From: Cryobacterium glaciale
Lineage (GTDB): Bacteria; Actinomycetota; Actinomycetes; Actinomycetales; Microbacteriaceae
Direction of reading: 5' to 3'
DNA length: 64,000 nucleotides
Assembly (NCBI RefSeq): GCF_004402535.1
Contig: NZ_SOEY01000008.1
Span: forward strand, 124,001 to 188,000
In this document: positions 8,329-17,399 of the stretch, one piece after another
Numbering within the stretch: position 1 is the first letter of the stretch
Layout of the letters: every line of letters starts with the position of its first letter
Program-made: the position numbers and the translations under genes
Notes under the pieces: model-generated
Databases searched by the model: none
Told to the model about the DNA's origin: nothing
What the model saw: the letters and a program-made list of their open reading frames with translations, nothing else

Positions 8329-10633
8329 CGGGCTCCGCCGCCGGTAACGCCGTTTCAACTGCAGCAGCGGATGCCTCAGCGGCGCGTTCCCGGCGTCGGC
8401 GCACGATATTGCGCCAGATACCGAATCCAAAGAAGCCGATGACGAGGATCGCGAAGATGCTCGCGCCGACTCCTTCCCAGTCGGCACGCACGCTGACATC
8501 GATGGGGGCCGGCTGGCCGAGCGGGGTGCCGTTCAGGGTGAATAACGTGACCCGCAACACGACGTCGCCGTTGCCGACGGCGGCGCTGAGCGGCACCGAC
8601 ACGGCCTGTGCGGAGTTGGATTGAATAATGGTCTCGAGGGTCTCACCGACGACGAGGCGTCCATTGGACGGCACGATCTCGGTGCGCACGGTAACGGCCT
8701 GGTCGAGGGCGTTGTTGAGCGTGATGCGCAGGTCGACCTTGCTCCCCACCACGATGATGGGCCCACGGGTGGTCACGGTCACGGCATGCATCAGGTCGAA
8801 GGAAGCGGCGAGGCTGGTACGAACCTGGTCTTCCCAGGCCGACGTCTGTGAATCCCAGGTCGTGTCCAGGAGCGCCAGCAGATCTAGTCGCGCCGGGGCG
8901 GTAATGGCCACCGGATCGGTCAGGATCGTCGCGAACTCGGCGATTGCACCCTCGCGCTCCAGCAATGATCGGGCGAGGGTGACCCGGTTGCTGTCGATGG
9001 TTTCGTCCTGGAAGCTCACGGTGGTTGCCGGGGTGGCGGCCAGGGCGGACTGCAGCGAGGATGCATTCGACCAGGTTGCCCCGTCGAGGGCTGCGAGGGT
9101 TTGGCCGATCCGGGTCACGGCCGTAGGACTACTGCGGTCGAATGTGACCAACAGGGTGCGCGCCGAATCCGGGTTCTCGGCGGAGACGATAGCCAGGAGG
9201 GAGGCTGCCTCGGCGACGTTCACCCGCCATTCCTCGTCGGTCGTGGCTGCGGCGGCGGCACGGATGGCGGCCGAGAGAGGGCTGTCACTGACCAGGCCCA
9301 GCCCGGTCGGGAGGGTGACGGCGGTATTCGGCGTGAAGACGTCTGATTGCTCCACGTTGCCGCTGGAGAGGATGGTGGTGGTCAGGCCACTCGCGGCGAA
9401 CACGTCGAGGTCGGTGCGCGCCACCTGCCCGGCGGCCGGCCAGCCGATCGCGGTGCTCGTGTAATTCCAGGCGAGTAGGTCGCTCGTGCTGGGAATGACC
9501 GTCTGGCCCGGCTCCAGCGCTGGCGTCGGTGTCGGTGACGGTGTGGTGGTAGCCGTCGTGCGCGACGTCACCGTGGGCACATTGGTCGGATCAGCGGTCG
9601 TCTCCGGGATCGGCGAATTCGAGGGCACCACGAACAGGCTCGCATCGATGGCCGGGTCGAAGGATGTCGGCGCGAGCAGGGTCGCGGCACCGGCCTGCGC
9701 CTGCAACGCGATGTCGGCATCCGCGTAGCTGAGCGGGAAGATGTCATTGCTCGATCCGGCCAGGCGATCCAGCCAGGCGAGCGCCGACGCGGGAGCCGCG
9801 CTGCCGAGCACACGAATAGAGGCGATGATCTGCGGATCGATCGCGATCGTTGCCGTCGGCGCATCGGTCGCGGCATCCAGTTGGCGAGAGAGCAGACCGA
9901 CCGAACTCGTGTAAGACTCGAGCGCCTTGGCGGTGATCAGGCCGGTCGCGCTGGCCGGGGTCGTGATCGGCAGGATGGTTGCGAGAGCGACCGGGGTGAT
10001 CGCGCTGCCCTGCGACCAGACGAACGTGCCGCGGCCCTCCGCCCGAACCACGTCATCCGCGCTGAGAATTGCGGCGATTCCCCGGGCTCCCCACGCGTTC
10101 TGGTCGGTCAATCCGACGGAATCAGCCGGAACCGTGACGCTGATGGTCGTACTGGCACCGGCCGGAATGATTCCCGCCGTCGGCACGCTCACCAGCTGGT
10201 CGCCGGAATTCGTATCAGCGTCGGGTCGCAGCCAGCCGTCAAGCGCAGCGCGGGTGGTCAGTGCCAGTTGCGCCAGGTAGACATCGACTCGGCCGAGGGG
10301 AATAGCCGCGTCGGTGTTGTTGTGAACGGTCACCGTCAGCAGCAGGTCCTGGCCGGGAGACAGCTCGGAAGATTCGCGCGGAGAAACGGTGACGCCGACC
10401 GTGTCAGCGGGAGTCGTGGCGCTTGGGGCGGTGCCGTTCTCGGTTTCCGCGCTGGCCGGTCCGAGGGATTGGGACGGGGCGAAAACCAGCGACGCCAGGG
10501 TCAGGAATCCGACGAGAAATGCCGTGAACGGTCGCAAACTCCGTCGCCCCTGCATGCGCCGGACCGGGCGCACGGCACTGCACGCGGCAGCCGAGAGCGC
10601 GGGCCGATGCGCGGAATCTGAATCGGCCACCAT
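8321..10633 (-). CDS. DUF6049 family secreted/membrane-anchored protein
   Basis: This 770-residue protein has an N-terminal signal segment (PFTAFLVGFLTLASLVFAPS), a large Thr/Ala-rich extracellular part with a TPSPTPTP linker near the middle, an immunoglobulin-like C-terminal part, and one membrane segment close to the end (SIFAILVIGFFGFGIW) followed by an Arg-rich cytoplasmic tail. The cca-DUF6049-murJ order is conserved in actinobacteria, which suggests an envelope role, but no function is known to me. A TAGAAT hexamer lies 6 bases before the ATG, so a leaderless transcript is likely. Confidence 0.8.
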   Translation of the reverse strand: MVADSDSAHRPALSAAACSAVRPVRRMQGRRSLRPFTAFLVGFLTLASLVFAPSQSLGPASAETENGTAPSATTPADTVGVTVSPRESSELSPGQDLLLTVTVHNNTDAAIPLGRVDVYLAQLALTTRAALDGWLRPDADTNSGDQLVSVPTAGIIPAGASTTISVTVPADSVGLTDQNAWGARGIAAILSADDVVRAEGRGTFVWSQGSAITPVALATILPITTPASATGLITAKALESYTSSVGLLSRQLDAATDAPTATIAIDPQIIASIRVLGSAAPASALAWLDRLAGSSNDIFPLSYADADIALQAQAGAATLLAPTSFDPAIDASLFVVPSNSPIPETTADPTNVPTVTSRTTATTTPSPTPTPALEPGQTVIPSTSDLLAWNYTSTAIGWPAAGQVARTDLDVFAASGLTTTILSSGNVEQSDVFTPNTAVTLPTGLGLVSDSPLSAAIRAAAAATTDEEWRVNVAEAASLLAIVSAENPDSARTLLVTFDRSSPTAVTRIGQTLAALDGATWSNASSLQSALAATPATTVSFQDETIDSNRVTLARSLLEREGAIAEFATILTDPVAITAPARLDLLALLDTTWDSQTSAWEDQVRTSLAASFDLMHAVTVTTRGPIIVVGSKVDLRITLNNALDQAVTVRTEIVPSNGRLVVGETLETIIQSNSAQAVSVPLSAAVGNGDVVLRVTLFTLNGTPLGQPAPIDVSVRADWEGVGASIFAILVIGFFGFGIWRNIVRRRRERAAEASAAAVETALPAAEPDV

Positions 10634-10639
10634 AGGTGG

Positions 10640-10645
10640 ATTCTA
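10640..10645 (-). promoter_or_regulatory. -10 element of the DUF6049-murJ transcript
   Basis: On the minus strand TAGAAT is followed by 6 bases and then the ATG at 10633. This is the spacing of a leaderless actinobacterial promoter. No clear -35 is seen. Confidence 0.6.
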
Positions 10646-10700
10646 CGGCGTGCCAGCCTAGAGCCGCCTGCACCGCGACTGCGCGCCCCCCGATGGCAAC

Positions 10701-10706
10701 TAATAT
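10701..10706 (+). promoter_or_regulatory. -10 element of cca
   Basis: TAATAT ends 7 bases before the ATG at 10714, so transcription would start at or next to the start codon. There is no good ribosome site, consistent with a leaderless mRNA. Confidence 0.6.
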
Positions 10707-10713
10707 GGGGCAT

Positions 10714-12144
10714 ATGCAGAGCGTCGCGGCAGCCCTCGCACGACTGGGCGACCTGGCTGCCACTCCCACGGTATCCCGTCTGGCGAACGCATTTGCGGCG
10801 GCCGGCCACGAGCTGGCCCTGGTCGGCGGCCCGGTGCGCGATGCGTTCCTGAATCGTCCGCTCCACGACCTGGACTTCACGACGGATGCGACACCGGACC
10901 AGATCCTCGCACTCGTCAAACCACTCTCCGAAGCCCAGTGGGATATCGGTCGGGCCTATGGCACGATCGGTGCCAGCCTGGCCGGCGAGACCGTGGAGAT
11001 CACCACCTATCGAGCCGACAGCTACGACGGCACCACTCGCAAGCCCGACGTCGTGTTCGGACGCGACCTTACGCCCGATCTGCTGCGCCGGGACTTCACC
11101 GTCAACGCGATGGCCCTGCGGCTGCCCCAACTGACGCTGGTCGACCCGTCCGGCGGAATCGACGACCTGCTCGCCCAGCGCCTGCGCACGCCGAGCACTC
11201 CGGAAGTGTCGTTCGGAGATGACCCGCTGCGGATGCTGCGCGCGGCCCGGTTCACCGGCCAGCTCGGTTTCACGCTGGATCTGGACACCGCACTGGCCAT
11301 GGAGAAGATGCGGGACAGCATCCGTATCGTGTCGGCCGAGCGTATCGGCGACGAACTATCGAAACTGCTGGTCTCGAAGAACCCGCGCGCCGGCATTGAA
11401 GTGCTGATGGAATCGGGCCTCGCCGAGATCGTTCTCCCCGAGATCCCCGGCCTGCAATTGGAAATCGACGAGCACCACCACCACAAGGACGTCTACCAGC
11501 ACACCCTCACCGTGCTGGAACAGGCCATCGGTTACGAGACGGACCGCGGCAACCTCGAGGCACCCGACCTGATCGTGCGTCTCGCCGCCCTGCTGCACGA
11601 CATTGGCAAGCCGGCCACCCGCAAACTTGAAGCGGGTGGAGTCGTGAGCTTTTACCACCACGACGTGGTCGGTGCGAAGCTCGCGAAGAAGAGACTGCGC
11701 GCCCTGCGCTTCGACAATGACACCATCAACGCCGTCTGCCGGCTGATCGAGCTGCACCTGCGGTTCTTCGGCTACACCGAGGGGGCCTGGACCGACTCGG
11801 CCGTGCGCCGCTATGTGCGCGACGCCGGTGACCAGTTGGAGCGACTGCACATTTTGACCCGCGCCGACGTCACGACCCGCAACCGGCGCAAGGCCGACCG
11901 GCTCGGCTTCGCCTATGACGACCTCGAACAGCGCATTGCCGCGCTGAACGAGCAGGAAGAGCTCGGAGCCGTGCGCCCCGACCTTGACGGCGAACAGATC
12001 ATGGACGTGCTCGGCGTGAAGCCGGGGCGCGAGGTGGGTGAGGCCTACCGGTATCTGCTCGAGCAGCGGCTTGACGACGGCCCGCTCGGCGAGCAGGAGG
12101 CCACCCGCCGCTTGGTTGAGTGGTGGGCGGAGCGTGCGCAGTAG
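10714..12144 (+). CDS. cca: CCA tRNA nucleotidyltransferase
   Basis: This 476-residue protein adds or repairs the 3' CCA of tRNAs. The N-terminal nucleotidyltransferase part has LVGGPVRDAFLNRPLHDLDFTT (GGxVRD and DxD metal site), RRDFTVNAMAL follows, and an HD domain is visible at ALLHDIGKPATRK. HD-containing class II enzymes of this size are usual in actinobacteria. ATG at 10714 was chosen over in-frame ATGs at 10693 and 10705 because a TAATAT element sits 7 bases upstream. It is divergent from DUF6049-murJ. Confidence 0.93.
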   Translation: MQSVAAALARLGDLAATPTVSRLANAFAAAGHELALVGGPVRDAFLNRPLHDLDFTTDATPDQILALVKPLSEAQWDIGRAYGTIGASLAGETVEITTYRADSYDGTTRKPDVVFGRDLTPDLLRRDFTVNAMALRLPQLTLVDPSGGIDDLLAQRLRTPSTPEVSFGDDPLRMLRAARFTGQLGFTLDLDTALAMEKMRDSIRIVSAERIGDELSKLLVSKNPRAGIEVLMESGLAEIVLPEIPGLQLEIDEHHHHKDVYQHTLTVLEQAIGYETDRGNLEAPDLIVRLAALLHDIGKPATRKLEAGGVVSFYHHDVVGAKLAKKRLRALRFDNDTINAVCRLIELHLRFFGYTEGAWTDSAVRRYVRDAGDQLERLHILTRADVTTRNRRKADRLGFAYDDLEQRIAALNEQEELGAVRPDLDGEQIMDVLGVKPGREVGEAYRYLLEQRLDDGPLGEQEATRRLVEWWAERAQ

Positions 12145-13015
12145 GGGCAGCCTGCGTCGACGCAGTGCGATCACCGGCTACGCCCTGCTCGCTCCCAGCT
12201 TGTTCGGCGTGGTCTGCTTTCTCCTGCTTCCGGTGCTCGTCGTGCTCTGGCTCAGCTTTCAGAGCTGGGATCTGATCGGCCCGATCAGCTTCGTCGGCCT
12301 TGACAACTACCGATCGGTACTTAGCGATGGCGTCTTCGGCAACTCCCTGGTGGTCACGCTCATCTTCGTGCTGCTCGTGGTTCCGATTCAAACCCTGATC
12401 GGGCTCGGCGCGGCGACCCTGCTTACCCGGGGCCTGCCGGGGTCAGCCTGGTTTCGCACCGTCTACGTTCTGCCGTGGATTTGCGCCCCGCTCGCTCTCG
12501 GGGTCGTCTGGAAGTGGATTCTCGCGCCCACCGACGGAGCCCTCAATACCCTGCTCGGCCACCGCGTCGAGTGGCTCAGCGACCCCGCCCTGGCGCTGCC
12601 GGCGGTGGCCGCCGTCGTGATCTGGACCAATGTCGGCTACGTCACGCTGTTCTTCATGGCCGGGCTGCTCAACATCCCAGGGCAGATTCTCGAGGCGGCC
12701 CGCATCGACGGTGCGGGCGCGGTGAAGGTCTTCTGGCACATCAAGCTGCCACTGCTGCGTCCGACCATGTTCTTCGTGCTCGTCACCACCGTCATTTCGG
12801 CCTTTCAGGTCTTCGACCAGGTGTACGCGCTCACCCAGGGCGGCCCGGCGCGATCAACGGATGTCGTGGCTGCGCGCATCTACTACGAAGCTTTCGATGC
12901 CTTCGACCTCGGCCGGGCGGCCGTCATGGCCGTCGTCCTGCTGGTCATCCTGGTCGTCATCACCCTCGCCCAGCAGCTCTATTTTCGTCGGAGGGTCACC
13001 TATGAAATGGACTAG
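12134..13015 (+). CDS. carbohydrate ABC transporter permease, MalF type
   Basis: This 293-residue inner-membrane protein has six or so hydrophobic segments and the EAA loop EAARIDGAGAVKVFWHIKLPLLRPT that contacts the ATPase. A TFLL-type first segment is followed by FQSWDLIGPISFVGLDNY, typical of CUT1 family sugar permeases. GTG at 12134 overlaps the end of cca by 11 bases and is preceded by a purine-rich site. It forms a three-gene unit with the next permease and binding protein. No ATPase is encoded here; a shared MsiK-like ATPase elsewhere is likely. The substrate is unknown. Confidence 0.88.
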   Translation: MRSRGSLRRRSAITGYALLAPSLFGVVCFLLLPVLVVLWLSFQSWDLIGPISFVGLDNYRSVLSDGVFGNSLVVTLIFVLLVVPIQTLIGLGAATLLTRGLPGSAWFRTVYVLPWICAPLALGVVWKWILAPTDGALNTLLGHRVEWLSDPALALPAVAAVVIWTNVGYVTLFFMAGLLNIPGQILEAARIDGAGAVKVFWHIKLPLLRPTMFFVLVTTVISAFQVFDQVYALTQGGPARSTDVVAARIYYEAFDAFDLGRAAVMAVVLLVILVVITLAQQLYFRRRVTYEMD

Positions 13016-13832
13016 ATTCTCTGCCACGGCGGCTGTCTACCTGGTGCTGCTGCTCGGCGCCCTGTTCACCCTCGGCCCATTCCTGCTGAGCATCCTGACC
13101 GCATTCAAGACGCGGGAGCAGTTTGCGCAGCAGTCGGCGCTGACCTGGCCTGACCCCTTCACCCTGGAGAATTTTGCGCTGCTCCTGAACGGGCCGGCGC
13201 AATTCGGTCGCGCCATCCTGATCACGGTGCTCGCGGCCGTGCTGATTCTGGTCGGGCAGCTGATCTGCTCGATCCTCGCCGCCTACGCCTTCGCCCGGGT
13301 CGATTTTCCCGGTCGTCAGGTGCTGTTCTGGGTGTATCTGTCGACCCTGATGATCCCGCCGGTCGTGCTCGTCGTGCCGCTGTACCTCATGATGACGGAG
13401 GTCGGGCTGCGCAACTCGTTCTGGAGCCTCGTACTGCCGTTCGCATTCGCCTCCCCCTACGCGATTTTTTTGTTGCGCGAATATTTTCGCGGAATTCCCC
13501 AGGAGCTCATCGATGCCGCCCGGCTCGACGGGGCGAATACCCTCGACGTGCTGGTCGAAATCGTGGTGCCGCTGTCCCGGCCGATTATCGCCACCCTGAC
13601 CCTCATCACGATCGTGAGCCACTGGAACAGTTTCATGTGGCCGCTTGTGGTGACGACCGGTACCGAATGGCGGGTCGTGACGGTCGCCACCGCGAGCCTC
13701 CAGAGCCAGTTCAACGGCAATTGGACTCTCGTCATGGCGGCCACCACGCTCGCTCTGGTTCCGCTGCTTGTCTTGTTTCTCATGTTCCAGCGCAGCTTCG
13801 TGCGGTCGATCACCATCGCGGGTTCTGCGTAG
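13002..13832 (+). CDS. carbohydrate ABC transporter permease, MalG type
   Basis: This 276-residue partner permease has the EAA loop ELIDAARLDGANTLDVLVEIVVPLSRP and the C-terminal QRSFVRSITIAGSA ending seen in MalG-like subunits. The start ATG at 13002 overlaps the MalF-like gene by 14 bases, with GGAGG about 7 bases upstream. It pairs with the upstream subunit to form the channel of a CUT1 importer. Confidence 0.88.
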   Translation: MKWTRFSATAAVYLVLLLGALFTLGPFLLSILTAFKTREQFAQQSALTWPDPFTLENFALLLNGPAQFGRAILITVLAAVLILVGQLICSILAAYAFARVDFPGRQVLFWVYLSTLMIPPVVLVVPLYLMMTEVGLRNSFWSLVLPFAFASPYAIFLLREYFRGIPQELIDAARLDGANTLDVLVEIVVPLSRPIIATLTLITIVSHWNSFMWPLVVTTGTEWRVVTVATASLQSQFNGNWTLVMAATTLALVPLLVLFLMFQRSFVRSITIAGSA

Positions 13833-13877
13833 GCTGGTCCCTTGGGGAACACGTTCGAACCGTCAACAGAGGACATC

Positions 13878-15218
13878 ATGGCCAAGCGTTCCACCGTCAT
13901 TGCCGCCGGCGCTGCCGCCGTGCTGCTCGCTATCATCGGTGCCGTTGCCGCGCTGAACCCTTCCGACTCTGATGGGCCCGGCGAGGCCGCACGCGTCACC
14001 GTGCGGCTCTGGGACGAACCGGTTGCCGCCGCCTACGAGAAGTCCTTTGCCGCCTTCGAGAAGGACAACCCCGACATTCAGGTCGACGTCGAGATCGTGC
14101 CCTGGGACGACTACTTCGAGAAGCTGCGCACCGACGTGGCCGGTGACGGCGCGCCCGATGTCTTCTGGGTCGACGGCGGCAGCTATCCCGCGTACGCCGA
14201 CGCGGGAGCGCTGCTCAACATCACGACCGCCCTTCCAGCGGATGCCCAGGCCGACTGGTCCGCAGCCGTGACAGCCCAGTACACCCGCAACGCCGTGCTC
14301 TGGGGAGTGCCCCAGCTCGCCGATCCCGGCATCGCTGTGTATTACAACGCCGACCTGCTCGGTGACGCCGGCCTGACCCCCGATGACGTGTCCGCACTGA
14401 CCTGGGATCCCGCCGGACAAGATGACACGCTCATTGCGGTACTGCAGAAACTCACCAAGGACTACAACGGCAATACGGCTGACAGTGCCGATTTCGACGG
14501 GTCCAACCTCAGCCAATACGGCTACAACGCCGGCTACGATCTGCAGGCGATGGTGCTCAACTATCTGGCCTCTAATGGTGCCCAGTTTCAAGACGCGTCC
14601 AACCAGTACGCCTTCGCGTCCGACGCCGGAATCGCTTCATTCCAGTACCTCATCGACCTCATGAACAAGTGGCAGGTCGCCCCGTCGGCCGCGGATACGA
14701 ACAGCAACGGCGATTTCAGTCGCGAGCAGTTCCTGCAGGGCAAGATGGCTCTGTTTCAGAGTGGTGTCTACAACCTCGCCAACGTGAGTGCCGGGGCGAA
14801 CTTCGATTGGGGGGTGGTGCAACTGCCGAGCGGTCCCGTCGGAGCGATCAGCAATGTTGACGGCATCGCGGCCGCCGGCAATGCGGCGTCTGCGCATCCG
14901 GCCGAAACCCAGCGGGTGTTGGAATGGCTCGGAAGCGCAGCGGGATCCGAGTTCATCGGAGCCTCCGGCGCTGCTTCACCCGCCGTGCTCGCAGCGCAGC
15001 CGGCGTACGCGGAATATTGGGCGGCCGAGAAGGTCGATATCAGCCCGTTCTACGATGTGTTGGCCGCCGGAACGGCGCCGGCGCCGCGGGGAGCCGGCTG
15101 GCCGGCCGCCGAGAACGCCATGCGCCCGCTGCTCGACGAAGTCTTCCTCGGGCGTACACCCGCAGGCCAGGGCGTGCGCGCCGCGCAGGAAGCCGCCAAC
15201 GCCACCCTGACCGAATAG
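13878..15218 (+). CDS. extracellular sugar-binding protein of the ABC transporter
   Basis: This 446-residue solute-binding protein has the cluster-1 layout: VTVRLWDEPVAAAYEKSFAAFEKDNPDIQVDVEIVPWDDYFEKL, GAPDVFWVDGG, and a long C-terminal lobe. The N-terminus MAKRSTVIAAGAAAVLLAIIGAVAALNPS is a hydrophobic export signal, but there is no lipobox cysteine, so lipid anchoring is not expected. Most Gram-positive members of this family are lipoproteins. The ATG at 13878 has an AGAGGA site. The substrate cannot be told. Confidence 0.86.
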   Translation: MAKRSTVIAAGAAAVLLAIIGAVAALNPSDSDGPGEAARVTVRLWDEPVAAAYEKSFAAFEKDNPDIQVDVEIVPWDDYFEKLRTDVAGDGAPDVFWVDGGSYPAYADAGALLNITTALPADAQADWSAAVTAQYTRNAVLWGVPQLADPGIAVYYNADLLGDAGLTPDDVSALTWDPAGQDDTLIAVLQKLTKDYNGNTADSADFDGSNLSQYGYNAGYDLQAMVLNYLASNGAQFQDASNQYAFASDAGIASFQYLIDLMNKWQVAPSAADTNSNGDFSREQFLQGKMALFQSGVYNLANVSAGANFDWGVVQLPSGPVGAISNVDGIAAAGNAASAHPAETQRVLEWLGSAAGSEFIGASGAASPAVLAAQPAYAEYWAAEKVDISPFYDVLAAGTAPAPRGAGWPAAENAMRPLLDEVFLGRTPAGQGVRAAQEAANATLTE

Positions 15219-15383
15219 CCCCACACGTTCGACTGGCGCATGGACTGGCGCATGGACTCGGCATCCGGTAGTCTGGGCAGGTTGCCTGCGTGCCGGATTC
15301 CCGGCCTCCGCGTTCAGCACATGCACAACCCTCCTGTTACAGAAAGTCTGTAGCCGTTTTAGTCCGAAGGAGGTGGGTTAGTC

Positions 15384-16010
15384 ATGCATCAGTACGAACT
15401 TATGGTTATCCTCGATCCCGAGATCGATGAGCGCACCGTAGCTCCCAGCCTTGACAAGTTCCTCAACGTTGTTCGCAACGATGGTGGCACCATTGACAAG
15501 GTTGATGTTTGGGGTCGTCGTCGTCTCGCATACGAGATCAACAAGAAGACCGAAGGCATTTACGCCGTCGTTGACTTCACCGCGAACGCCTCAGCAACGG
15601 TCGAGCTCGACCGCCAGCTGAGCCTGTCCGAGGCCGTCATGCGCACCAAGGTGCTCCGCGCCGAAGAGGGCATCGCCCAGGTCGTCGTCGCCACGAAGCT
15701 GGCCGCAGAGAAGGCCGCCCGCAAGGCTGCCAACCCCAAGGTTATCGCTGCCAAGGCTGACGCTGCTGCTGCAGCCGCTGCCGCTCCGGCTGCGAAGGTT
15801 GCCGCTGCTGCCAAGCCCGTCGTTGCCGCCACCGAGGCAGTCGAGGCTCCGGCCGCCGCCGCTCCGGTTGCTGCCAAGGTAGAGGCCGCTGCGACCGTTG
15901 CAGCCGCTTCCACCGCGGTTCCGGCTGCGAAGGTTGCTGGTGCCAAGCCTGCTGCTGCCAAGGCCACTCCGGCTCCGGCCGCTGTTGCCGACAAGGCTAG
16001 CGACAAGTAG
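15384..16010 (+). CDS. rpsF: 30S ribosomal protein S6 with long Ala-rich tail
   Basis: Residues 1-95 are a normal S6 ([19 protein letters not shown]..., [20 protein letters not shown]). After [11 protein letters not shown] comes an extension of about 95 residues made almost only of Ala, Lys, Pro, Val and Glu in [13 protein letters not shown] repeats. Bacterial S6 is usually 95-130 residues, so 208 is long. The start has a strong AAGGAGGTG site 8 bases upstream. It is the first gene of the rpsF-ssb-rpsR-rplI operon. Confidence 0.93.
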   Translation: MHQYELMVILDPEIDERTVAPSLDKFLNVVRNDGGTIDKVDVWGRRRLAYEINKKTEGIYAVVDFTANASATVELDRQLSLSEAVMRTKVLRAEEGIAQVVVATKLAAEKAARKAANPKVIAAKADAAAAAAAAPAAKVAAAAKPVVAATEAVEAPAAAAPVAAKVEAAATVAAASTAVPAAKVAGAKPAAAKATPAPAAVADKASDK

Positions 16011-16013
16011 CCC

Positions 16014-16532
16014 ATGGCTGGCGAGACCGTAATCACCGTGGTGGGCAACCTCACCAGCGATCCGGAGCTGCGTTACACGCAGAACGGGCTGGCGGTTGCC
16101 AACTTCACCATCGCCTCCACTCCGCGCACGTTCGATCGTGCGGCTAACGAGTGGAAAGATGGGGACGCGCTGTTCCTGCGTGCGAGCGTTTGGCGTGAAT
16201 TCGCCGAACACGTGGCAGGTTCATTGACCAAGGGGTCGCGTGTCATCGCTTCCGGGCGTCTCAAGCAGCGTTCGTATGAGACGAAGGAAGGTGAAAAGCG
16301 CACGAGCATGGAGCTCGAGATCGATGAAATTGGTCCTTCGCTGCGCTACGCCACCGCTTCCCTCACTCGCGCGCAGTCGTCCGGCCCCCGCAGCGGCGCT
16401 CCCGCTGCAGGCGGCCAGGGCAATGATGAGCCGTGGGCACCCAGCGCCCCCGCCAAGACTGCGTCGCCCGCAGCATCTGGTGGAGACGTCTGGAACAGTC
16501 CAGGCAACTTCAGCGACGAGACCCCCTTCTAA
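16014..16532 (+). CDS. ssb: single-stranded DNA-binding protein
   Basis: This 172-residue protein has an OB fold at residues 1-115 ([33 protein letters not shown]), a Gly/Pro/Ala-rich linker, and the acidic tip DETPF in place of the usual DDDIPF. The tip recruits replication and repair partners. The ATG lies 3 bases after the rpsF stop, and the gene sits in the conserved rpsF-ssb-rpsR order. Confidence 0.95.
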   Translation: MAGETVITVVGNLTSDPELRYTQNGLAVANFTIASTPRTFDRAANEWKDGDALFLRASVWREFAEHVAGSLTKGSRVIASGRLKQRSYETKEGEKRTSMELEIDEIGPSLRYATASLTRAQSSGPRSGAPAAGGQGNDEPWAPSAPAKTASPAASGGDVWNSPGNFSDETPF

Positions 16533-16581
16533 GCCACGCCTGGCGCGTAGCTAAAACCTTTTTTTAGAAAGTAAGGAAATC

Positions 16582-16845
16582 ATGGCTGGAAAGTCGAGCG
16601 GCGACCGCCGCAAGCCGCTTCGCGGAGCTAAGGGTGGCAAGAATGCCGCTCCCGCGAAGTCGATTCGGGTTGGTGTCATCGATTACAAAGATGTCCCCAC
16701 CCTGCGCAAGTTCATCTCCGAGCGTGGAAAGATCCGCGCCCGTCGCATCACAGGCGTTTCCGTTCAGGAACAGCGCCTCATCGCCCGTGCCGTCAAGAAC
16801 GCCCGCGAAATGGCTTTGCTGCCCTACGCAGGCTCAGGCCGGTAA
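16582..16845 (+). CDS. rpsR: 30S ribosomal protein S18
   Basis: This 87-residue protein contains [33 protein letters not shown], matching S18. S18 forms a dimer with S6 on the 30S platform. This copy has no cysteine, so it is the zinc-free form. A GAAAGTAAGGAAATC ribosome site precedes the ATG. Confidence 0.96.
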   Translation: MAGKSSGDRRKPLRGAKGGKNAAPAKSIRVGVIDYKDVPTLRKFISERGKIRARRITGVSVQEQRLIARAVKNAREMALLPYAGSGR

Positions 16846-16854
16846 GGAAACCAA

Positions 16855-17304
16855 ATGTCGAAATTGATTCTGACGCATGAGGTCTCCGGCCTCGGTGCAC
16901 CCGGCGACGTCGTAGACGTCAAGAACGGGTTTGCTCGAAACTACCTCGTTCCCAAGGGCTTCGCTGTTGCGTGGACCCGCGGTGGCGAGAAGCAGATCGA
17001 GCAGATCAAGGCAGCCCGCGCAGCCCGCGAGCACGCCACCTTCGAAGAGGCTGAGGCGCTCAAGGTCAAGCTTGAGAACACCAAGGTCACCCTGGTCGTC
17101 AAGGCCGGCGCCGGCGGACGCCTGTTCGGTTCGGTCAAGACCACGGATGTGGCCAACGCCGTCGCAGCCGCCGGTCTCGGCACGGTCGACAAGCGCAAGA
17201 TCGAACTCACCGCCATCAAGCTGACCGGTGAGCACACGGCAACGGTTCGTCTTCGCGACGAGCTCAGCGCCACGATTACCCTCGTGGTCGTCGCCGCCAA
17301 GTAA
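16855..17304 (+). CDS. rplI: 50S ribosomal protein L9
   Basis: This 149-residue protein starts [35 protein letters not shown], the L9 N-terminal domain, with the central helix and C-terminal domain following. It is the last gene of the rpsF operon. A large hairpin lies about 50 bases downstream. Confidence 0.96.
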   Translation: MSKLILTHEVSGLGAPGDVVDVKNGFARNYLVPKGFAVAWTRGGEKQIEQIKAARAAREHATFEEAEALKVKLENTKVTLVVKAGAGGRLFGSVKTTDVANAVAAAGLGTVDKRKIELTAIKLTGEHTATVRLRDELSATITLVVVAAK

Positions 17305-17354
17305 CAACGCACTCCAGTAGGCCCGGTGCTGTGCGGCCGGTCGCTTTTCCTGCT

Positions 17355-17395
17355 CCCATAGCGGGGGGTTCCGATAGGAACCCCCCGCTATGGGG
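17355..17395 (+). terminator. long hairpin after rplI
   Basis: The arms cccatagcggggggttcc and ggaaccccccgctatggg are perfect complements around a 4-base loop (gata). A short T run (cccttttt) follows some 12 bases later, not directly. A terminator for the rpsF operon is likely, though not canonical. Confidence 0.75.
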
Positions 17396-17399
17396 CGTT

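Noticed and set aside
6970-8442. Long plus-strand open frame opposite murJ
   Set aside because: Composition is shadow-like (Gln/Arg/Glu/Gly-rich), with no family features, and murJ on the other strand is convincing.
15219-15383. A recognised rpsF leader RNA structure (S6:S18 binding motif)
   Set aside because: A small gccgg/cggc hairpin is present, but I could not match it to the known leader motif with confidence.
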